Notes under the pieces: model-generated
What the model was told of the DNA's origin: nothing
Databases searched by the model: none
The model's input: the letters and a program-made list of their open reading frames with translations, nothing else
Program-made: the position numbers and the translations under genes
Source of the DNA: Pseudomonadota bacterium
GTDB taxonomy: Bacteria; Pseudomonadota; Gammaproteobacteria; Steroidobacterales; Steroidobacteraceae
Reading direction: 5' to 3'
DNA: 64,000 nucleotides
Assembly (NCBI GenBank): GCA_037200975.1
Contig: JBBCGI010000001.1
Span: 2,108,001-2,172,000 of the forward strand
Part shown: piece after piece, positions 59,102-64,000 of the stretch
Position numbering within the stretch: the first letter of the stretch is position 1
Layout: each line of letters opens with the position of its first letter

Positions 59102-59926
59102 ATGAAGGCACCGGATCAGTACGGAGTGGTGGGTCATCCGATCAATCACAGCTGGTCGCCCTTCATCCACGGACTCTTCGCGAAGCAGACCGAACAGTCC
59201 CTGGTCTATCGACTCTACGACATCGCCCCCGGGGACTTCCGCGCGCAGGTGCTGGAGTTCTTCGCGCGCGGCGGGCGCGGTCTGAATGTGACCGTACCAC
59301 ACAAGGAAGCGGCCGCCGAGCTGGCCAACGAGCTCACTACCCGCGCGGATCGCGCCGGCGCCGTGAACACCCTGATGCTCAACGCCGGGCACGATCTGCT
59401 CGGCGACAACACCGATGGCCACGGCCTGGTGACGGACCTGCGCAAGAATCTCGCGCTCGAGATCACCAACGAACGCATCCTGATCCTGGGTGCCGGCGGC
59501 GCCACGCGCGGCGTCATCGCCCCGCTGCTCGAGCTCGGACCCACCGAACTGGTGATCGCCAATCGCACCACGGATCGCGCGGTGAATCTTGCCTCGCTGT
59601 TTTCGGATCTCGGGCCGGTGCGCGGTTGCGGCTTCGAGGATGTCGGACTCGATCCGTTCGACCTGGTCATCAACGCGACCGCGGCGGGATTGACCGGCTC
59701 CGTTCCGAACATCGACGGCGACGTGATCGGCAGCCACACCGTCTGCTACGACATGAGCTACAGCAAGTCCGCCACGCCCTTCGTGACCTGGGCCATTGAA
59801 CAGGGTTGCGGCCGAGCCCATAAAGGCTGGGGCATGCTGGTGGAACAGGCCGCCGAAGCGTTCACGTTATGGCGCGGCGTGCGCCCGAATACCGAACCCG
59901 TGCTCACCGCCCTCGGAATGAAATGA
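59102..59926 (+). CDS. aroE: Shikimate dehydrogenase
   Basis: 274 residues. Substrate domain with YGVVGHPINHSWSPFIHGLFA and the catalytic Lys in NVTVPHKEAA; Asp in DNTDGHGLVTDL; NADP domain LILGAGGATRGVIAPLL with NRTTDRA. Reduces 3-dehydroshikimate to shikimate. The stop overlaps the start of the M3 peptidase gene (ATGA). Confidence 0.95.
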   Translation: MKAPDQYGVVGHPINHSWSPFIHGLFAKQTEQSLVYRLYDIAPGDFRAQVLEFFARGGRGLNVTVPHKEAAAELANELTTRADRAGAVNTLMLNAGHDLLGDNTDGHGLVTDLRKNLALEITNERILILGAGGATRGVIAPLLELGPTELVIANRTTDRAVNLASLFSDLGPVRGCGFEDVGLDPFDLVINATAAGLTGSVPNIDGDVIGSHTVCYDMSYSKSATPFVTWAIEQGCGRAHKGWGMLVEQAAEAFTLWRGVRPNTEPVLTALGMK

Positions 59927-61941
59927 CTGACGCAAATATCAGCGGCACCGCCCTGCCCGCCTTCGACCGCATCCAGGCCGCCGACGTGGAATCGACCATC
60001 CGCGAGCTGCTGCAACGCAGCCGCGGCGAAGTCGCGACGCTCGAAGCGCAGCCGCATCCGACGTTCGCCAACACCGTGCTGCCGCTCGAACAGCTGTCGC
60101 ACCGGCTGTCGCGCACCTGGTCGCCCATCAGCCATCTGAACGGCGTGCTCAATTCCGACGCGCTGCGCACCAGCTACAATGCCTGCCTGCCGCTGCTGTC
60201 TAACTACTGGACCGATCTGGCGCAGAGCGAGCCTTTGTACCGCGCTTACCGCGCGATCGCCGCCAACGAGGCCGGCCAGCTCGATCCGAAGCAGCGCCGC
60301 GTCATCGAGCGCGCACTCGAGGATTTCCGTCTCGCCGGTGTCGGCCTGCCGCAGGAGCGCAAGGAACGGTACAAGGCCGTGGTGCAGGAACTGGCACAGC
60401 TCGGCGCCAAGTTCGAAGAGAACGTGCTCGATGCGATGAACTCGTGGACGCGCCACGTCACCGACGCGGCCGAGCTTGCCGGCATCAATCCCGTGATCGT
60501 CGAGCAGGCGCGCGTGCGCGCCGTCGAGAAGAATCTGCCGGGCTGGGTGTTCGCGCTCGAGCAACCCACGTATGTCGCCGTGATCACCGATGCCGATTCC
60601 GAAACGCTGCGCCGCGATTTCTACGAAGCCTGGTCGACGCGCGCGTCCGACCGCGGCCCGTCCACCGGAAAATTCGACAACACCGGGGTGATGGCGCAGA
60701 TCCTGGCCTTGCGCCACGAGGCGGCACGGCTGCTCGATTTCCCCAACTACGCGGCCTATGCGCTCGCCACGCGTATGGCACCGTCCAACCAGGCGGTGTT
60801 CGATTTCCTGCGCCAGCTCGCACGGGTCGCGAAACCCGCGGCACAGCGTGAATTCGCCGAGCTCGAGCAGTTCGCCGGCCGCAAGCTCAATGCCTGGGAC
60901 GTGGGTTACTACTCCGAGAAGCTGCAACAGAAGTTGTTCTCGATTTCGCAGGAAGAACTGCGGCCTTACTTCCCCCTGCCGCGCGTGCTCGAGGCGCTGT
61001 TCGCCGTGGCGGAAAAACTGTTCGGCGTGAACATCGTCGAACGCCCCGGAGTGCCCGTATGGCACGCCGACGCACGTTTCTTCGAAATCCGGGATGCGAA
61101 CGGCGCGGCGCGCGCCGGTTTCTATCTCGACGCCTGCGCGCGGCCCAAGAAACGCGCCGGCGCGTGGATGGACGATTGCGTCGGCCGCAAGGATTTCGGT
61201 TCCGAGCACACGATTCCGGTCGCCTATCTCGTCTGCAATTTCCTGCCGGCTGCGCCAGGCAAACCGCCGCTGCTCACGCACGACGACGTGGTGACGATGT
61301 TCCACGAGTTCGGTCATGGCCTGCACCACATGCTGACGCGCGTGGGGTATCCGAGCATCGCCGGCATCAATGGCGTTTCGTGGGACGCGGTCGAACTACC
61401 CAGCCAGTTCCTGGAGAACTTCGCCTGGCGCCCCGAAGTGCTCGCCAACATGGCTCGCCATTTCGAGACCGGCGCGCCGCTACCCGCGGACCAGCAAGCC
61501 CAGTTGTTGGGCTCGCGCACCTTCCAGGCAGGGCTCGCGACCATGCGCCAGCTGGAATTCGCGCTGTTCGATTTTCGTCTGCACGCGGAGTACGACCCGG
61601 CGCAGGGCGCGCGCGTGTTCGAGATCCTCAAAGAAGTGCGCGCCGAGAACGGCGTGTTCGCGGTGCCGGAGTGGAATCGCTTTCCGCACAACTTCGCCCA
61701 TATCTTCTCGGGCGGTTACGCTGCCGGTTACTACAGCTACAAATGGGCTGAGGTACTCGCGGCGGATGCGTTCTCCGCGTTCGAAGAACAGGGCGTGTTC
61801 GATCGCGGCGTCGCGCAGAAATTCCTCGATTCCATCCTGTCGCAGGGCGGCAGCCGCAAGGCGCTCGATGCCTTCGTGGATTTCCGCGGCCGTCCGCCCG
61901 ACGTGAACGCGCTGCTGCGCCAGCAGGGCCTCGCTTCCTGA
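59923..61941 (+). CDS. prlC: M3 family oligopeptidase (PrlC/OpdA-like)
   Basis: 672 residues from the ATG overlapping the aroE stop (an open frame begins earlier, inside aroE). Helical N-domain, then the zinc-metallopeptidase core with HEFGHGLHHML (two His ligands and catalytic Glu) and the downstream Glu in the NGVSWDAVELPSQFLENFAW segment. Length and C-terminal SGGYAAGYYSYKWAEVLAADAF match cytoplasmic oligopeptidase A, which degrades short peptides including cleaved signal peptides. Confidence 0.93.
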   Translation: MTDANISGTALPAFDRIQAADVESTIRELLQRSRGEVATLEAQPHPTFANTVLPLEQLSHRLSRTWSPISHLNGVLNSDALRTSYNACLPLLSNYWTDLAQSEPLYRAYRAIAANEAGQLDPKQRRVIERALEDFRLAGVGLPQERKERYKAVVQELAQLGAKFEENVLDAMNSWTRHVTDAAELAGINPVIVEQARVRAVEKNLPGWVFALEQPTYVAVITDADSETLRRDFYEAWSTRASDRGPSTGKFDNTGVMAQILALRHEAARLLDFPNYAAYALATRMAPSNQAVFDFLRQLARVAKPAAQREFAELEQFAGRKLNAWDVGYYSEKLQQKLFSISQEELRPYFPLPRVLEALFAVAEKLFGVNIVERPGVPVWHADARFFEIRDANGAARAGFYLDACARPKKRAGAWMDDCVGRKDFGSEHTIPVAYLVCNFLPAAPGKPPLLTHDDVVTMFHEFGHGLHHMLTRVGYPSIAGINGVSWDAVELPSQFLENFAWRPEVLANMARHFETGAPLPADQQAQLLGSRTFQAGLATMRQLEFALFDFRLHAEYDPAQGARVFEILKEVRAENGVFAVPEWNRFPHNFAHIFSGGYAAGYYSYKWAEVLAADAFSAFEEQGVFDRGVAQKFLDSILSQGGSRKALDAFVDFRGRPPDVNALLRQQGLAS

Positions 61942-61970
61942 GCGCGGCCGCGAATGGTGGCGTGAATTCG

Positions 61971-62762
61971 ATGAACGAGTTTCAGATCGCCACCTGGAAC
62001 GTGAACAGCCTGCGCGTGCGCGGCGGGCAGTTGCTCGAGTGGCTGCGGGCCCATTCACCCGACGTGGTCGCGCTGCAGGAAACCAAGATGCAGGACCCCG
62101 ATTTCCCGCATCCGGAATTCACCGCCGCCGGTTACCACAGCGTCTTCAGCGGCCAGAAGACCTACAACGGCGTGGCCCTGCTCTCGCGGCATCCGATGAC
62201 GGACTTCGTGCGCGACATCCCGGAGTTCGACGATCCGCCGCGGCGCGTGCTGGCGGCGAACATCGCCGGATACCGCGTCATCAATCTGTACGTACCGAAC
62301 GGCCAGGCGCCCGGTTCGGAAAAATTCGCTTACAAGATGAAATGGCTGGAGGCGCTCACGCGCTGGCTGGCGCAGGAGGCCGCGCAACATCCGGATCTCG
62401 TGGTACTCGGCGATTTCAATGTCGCGCCCGAGGATCGCGACGTGCACGATCCGGCGAAGTGGGCCGGCTGCGTCCACGTCAGCCCGGAAGAGCGCGCGGC
62501 GCTCAAACGCATCACCGACCTGGGGCTGGCCGACGCATTTCGCCGCTTCGAGCAACCGGAGAAGTCATTCAGCTGGTGGGATTACCGCCAGGCGGGTTTT
62601 CGTCGCAACGCGGGGCTGCGCATCGACCTGATCCTCGTGAACGAGCCGTTGCTGCCACGGCTCGCCGGCGTGCGCATCGATGTGGAACCGAGGCGCGCCG
62701 AACGCGCGTCCGATCACACGCCCGTGATTGCGACGTTTCGCACCGGCCCGGCCTCGGGCTGA
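61971..62762 (+). CDS. xth: Exodeoxyribonuclease III
   Basis: 263 residues from ATG 61971 (GTG 61962 is an alternative). Endonuclease/exonuclease/phosphatase fold: IATWNVNSLRVR, LQETKMQDPDFP, NLYVPNGQ, GDFNVAPEDRDVHDP, WWDYRQAGFRRNAGLRIDLILV and RASDHTPVIATF supply the Asn, Glu, Asp and His active-site residues. Acts as AP endonuclease and 3' exonuclease in base-excision repair. Confidence 0.93.
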   Translation: MNEFQIATWNVNSLRVRGGQLLEWLRAHSPDVVALQETKMQDPDFPHPEFTAAGYHSVFSGQKTYNGVALLSRHPMTDFVRDIPEFDDPPRRVLAANIAGYRVINLYVPNGQAPGSEKFAYKMKWLEALTRWLAQEAAQHPDLVVLGDFNVAPEDRDVHDPAKWAGCVHVSPEERAALKRITDLGLADAFRRFEQPEKSFSWWDYRQAGFRRNAGLRIDLILVNEPLLPRLAGVRIDVEPRRAERASDHTPVIATFRTGPASG

Positions 62763-62995
62763 CCGGAAGGGCAGACGGGAAACCCGTTCCCTGGCGGGCA
62801 CATGGCTCGCGCGGAAGACCCGGGACAGCGGTTCGAGCCGGCCGCTTTACAGTAGCCGGAGAGGTGGCGCGATCTGCGACGCACTCCTCCGTGACGCAGG
62901 TCACGCCCGATCCAAGGGCAGCGTTCGTCCGCTGGTCTTTTGAAAACCCCCTGCCTAGACTCGCGCATCTTGTTAGTGCTTCCTCCAAGGCACAC

Positions 62996-63994
62996 GTGAG
63001 CGCCGAGGCCCGCCGCAGCGATTACGACGTCACCGACACGGTACTCGTGAGCTCGGCTCCCGATGTTCGTGCCGCGATCGAAGAACTGTTCGGCCAGGTC
63101 TGGCCGGGACAGAAATTTCCCGCCTTCGCGCACGTCTTCCACGACTTCGAGCGCATGTTCTCGGGACGCATGCCGGGTTACTTCGGCGTCGACACGGTTT
63201 ATCACGACCAGCAGCACACGCTCGACATCACGCTCGCCACCGCGCGGCTGATCGTCGGCCACGAACTGCAGGTGCCCGACGCGCAGAAATTCGGTGCCGA
63301 ACGCGCGATGCTCGGCATCGTGGTCGCGTTGTTCCACGACGTGGGATACCTGCGCTCCACGCGCGACGCGGACGTGCCGAACGGCGCCGAGTTCACCACC
63401 ATCCACGTGTCGCGCGGCGCGGCTTTCCTCAAGGACTATCTACCCAAGATCGACATGGGATCGTGGGCGCCGGTGGCCGCCGAGATCATCCACTACACCG
63501 GGTACGAACGCCCGTTCAAGAACATCGTCACGCCCGATGCACGCGATCACAAGCTCGGGCACCTGGTCGGCACCGCCGATCTCATGGCGCAGATGGCGGA
63601 TCGTTGTTATCTCGAAAAATGCCGCGACCGGCTCTATGCCGAATTCGTACTCGCCGGGGTGGCCCTGCCCATCGGAGAGAACGGGCACGTGAAGGTGCGC
63701 TACGCCTCGGGCCTCGACCTGCTGCGCCAGACGCCGAAGTTCGTGTTCGACATGCGCGCGAAGCGGCTCGACGGCGAGTTCAACCGCGCGTATCGCTATC
63801 TCGAAGTGCTGTACGGCGGTCACAACCCGTACATGGAATCCATCGACCGCAATCTCGAATACCTGCAGCGCATCCTGCGCAGCGAGAACTGGCGTCTGCT
63901 GCGGCGTCAGCCGCCGGTGTTCACCGGGGTCGAGGATTCGATGGCGACCACGCGCACGCTGATGCTCGGCGCCATCAAGAAAGTCTGGGGCTGA
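62996..63994 (+). CDS. HD domain phosphohydrolase-like protein
   Basis: 332 residues from a GTG at 62996; an open frame extends far upstream through the xth gene but shows no similarity there. HD-type metal-binding motifs are visible: VYHDQQHTLDITLATARL and VVALFHDVGYL, with a later His in IIHYTGYE. The protein may hydrolyse a nucleotide or cyclic nucleotide; no GGDEF/EAL or receiver domain is attached. The preceding 233 nt hold no gene. The window ends 6 nt after the stop. Confidence 0.82.
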   Translation: MSAEARRSDYDVTDTVLVSSAPDVRAAIEELFGQVWPGQKFPAFAHVFHDFERMFSGRMPGYFGVDTVYHDQQHTLDITLATARLIVGHELQVPDAQKFGAERAMLGIVVALFHDVGYLRSTRDADVPNGAEFTTIHVSRGAAFLKDYLPKIDMGSWAPVAAEIIHYTGYERPFKNIVTPDARDHKLGHLVGTADLMAQMADRCYLEKCRDRLYAEFVLAGVALPIGENGHVKVRYASGLDLLRQTPKFVFDMRAKRLDGEFNRAYRYLEVLYGGHNPYMESIDRNLEYLQRILRSENWRLLRRQPPVFTGVEDSMATTRTLMLGAIKKVWG

Positions 63995-64000
63995 GGAGCG

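Noticed and set aside
62039-62995. Extension of the HD-domain protein through xth
   Set aside because: The extension overlaps the xth gene in another frame; HD-family sequence begins near 62996.

Overview
The window is a 64 kb piece of a high-GC gammaproteobacterial chromosome. Gene order (rsmB, fmt, def, LysM protein, dprA, smg, topA; argS followed by a SPOR protein; aroE and a PrlC-type oligopeptidase; a three-subunit PntAA/PntAB/PntB transhydrogenase) together with strong GC-rich codon use suggest a relative of the Xanthomonadales/Nevskiales/Steroidobacteraceae. This placement is inferred from protein families and synteny; no 16S gene is present. No tRNA, rRNA, CRISPR array, integrase or insertion sequence was seen.

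Layout. 1-13.8 kb: end of an S46 peptidase, two YceI proteins around a cytochrome b561, a cupin, an acetyl-CoA hydrolase/transferase, a glyoxalase-like protein, a glycerophosphodiesterase, a hemolysin-III-type membrane protein, acetyl-CoA synthetase with a lysine-rich tail, a DSSGD-repeat exported protein and a 5'-3' exonuclease. 14.5-25.2 kb: an accessory-looking cluster of two large tandem TPR-CHAT predicted lipoproteins with duplicated upstream regions, a small exported protein, an S8 protease with altered motifs, an ECF-type sigma factor ending in a hydrophobic segment, and a membrane anti-sigma-like protein. 25.2-31.7 kb: an HNH nuclease, the transhydrogenase operon, a YqhA-type membrane protein, a cupin, and a sigma/DUF3619/small protein/DUF3106 operon. 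31.7-43.6 kb: priA, a second sigma/anti-sigma pair divergent from a second S8 protease, an EF-hand protein, argS, a SPOR protein, a CapA-like lipoprotein, a cytochrome c and a BamE-like protein. 43.6-56.4 kb: an NtrY/NtrX-like two-component system downstream of rsmB and a DUF4390 gene, fmt, def, then LysM, dprA, smg and topA. 56.5-64 kb: a lipoprotein, rlmJ, a sigma/DUF3379 anti-sigma pair, aroE, an M3 peptidase, exonuclease III and an HD-domain protein.

The most interesting part is the CHAT/S8/sigma cluster. The CHAT, small and S8 proteins all carry export signals, while the sigma factor and its partner look like a cytoplasm/membrane readout. A testable idea is that it is an envelope proteolytic cascade coupled to transcription. 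A simpler sigma/anti-sigma/S8 module recurs at 34.3-36.9 kb. Other notable features are long perfect palindromes that overlap gene ends, an inverted pair of DnaA-box-like 9-mers before priA, an NtrX-like regulator whose AAA+ motifs are degenerate, and four sigma/partner pairs within 64 kb.
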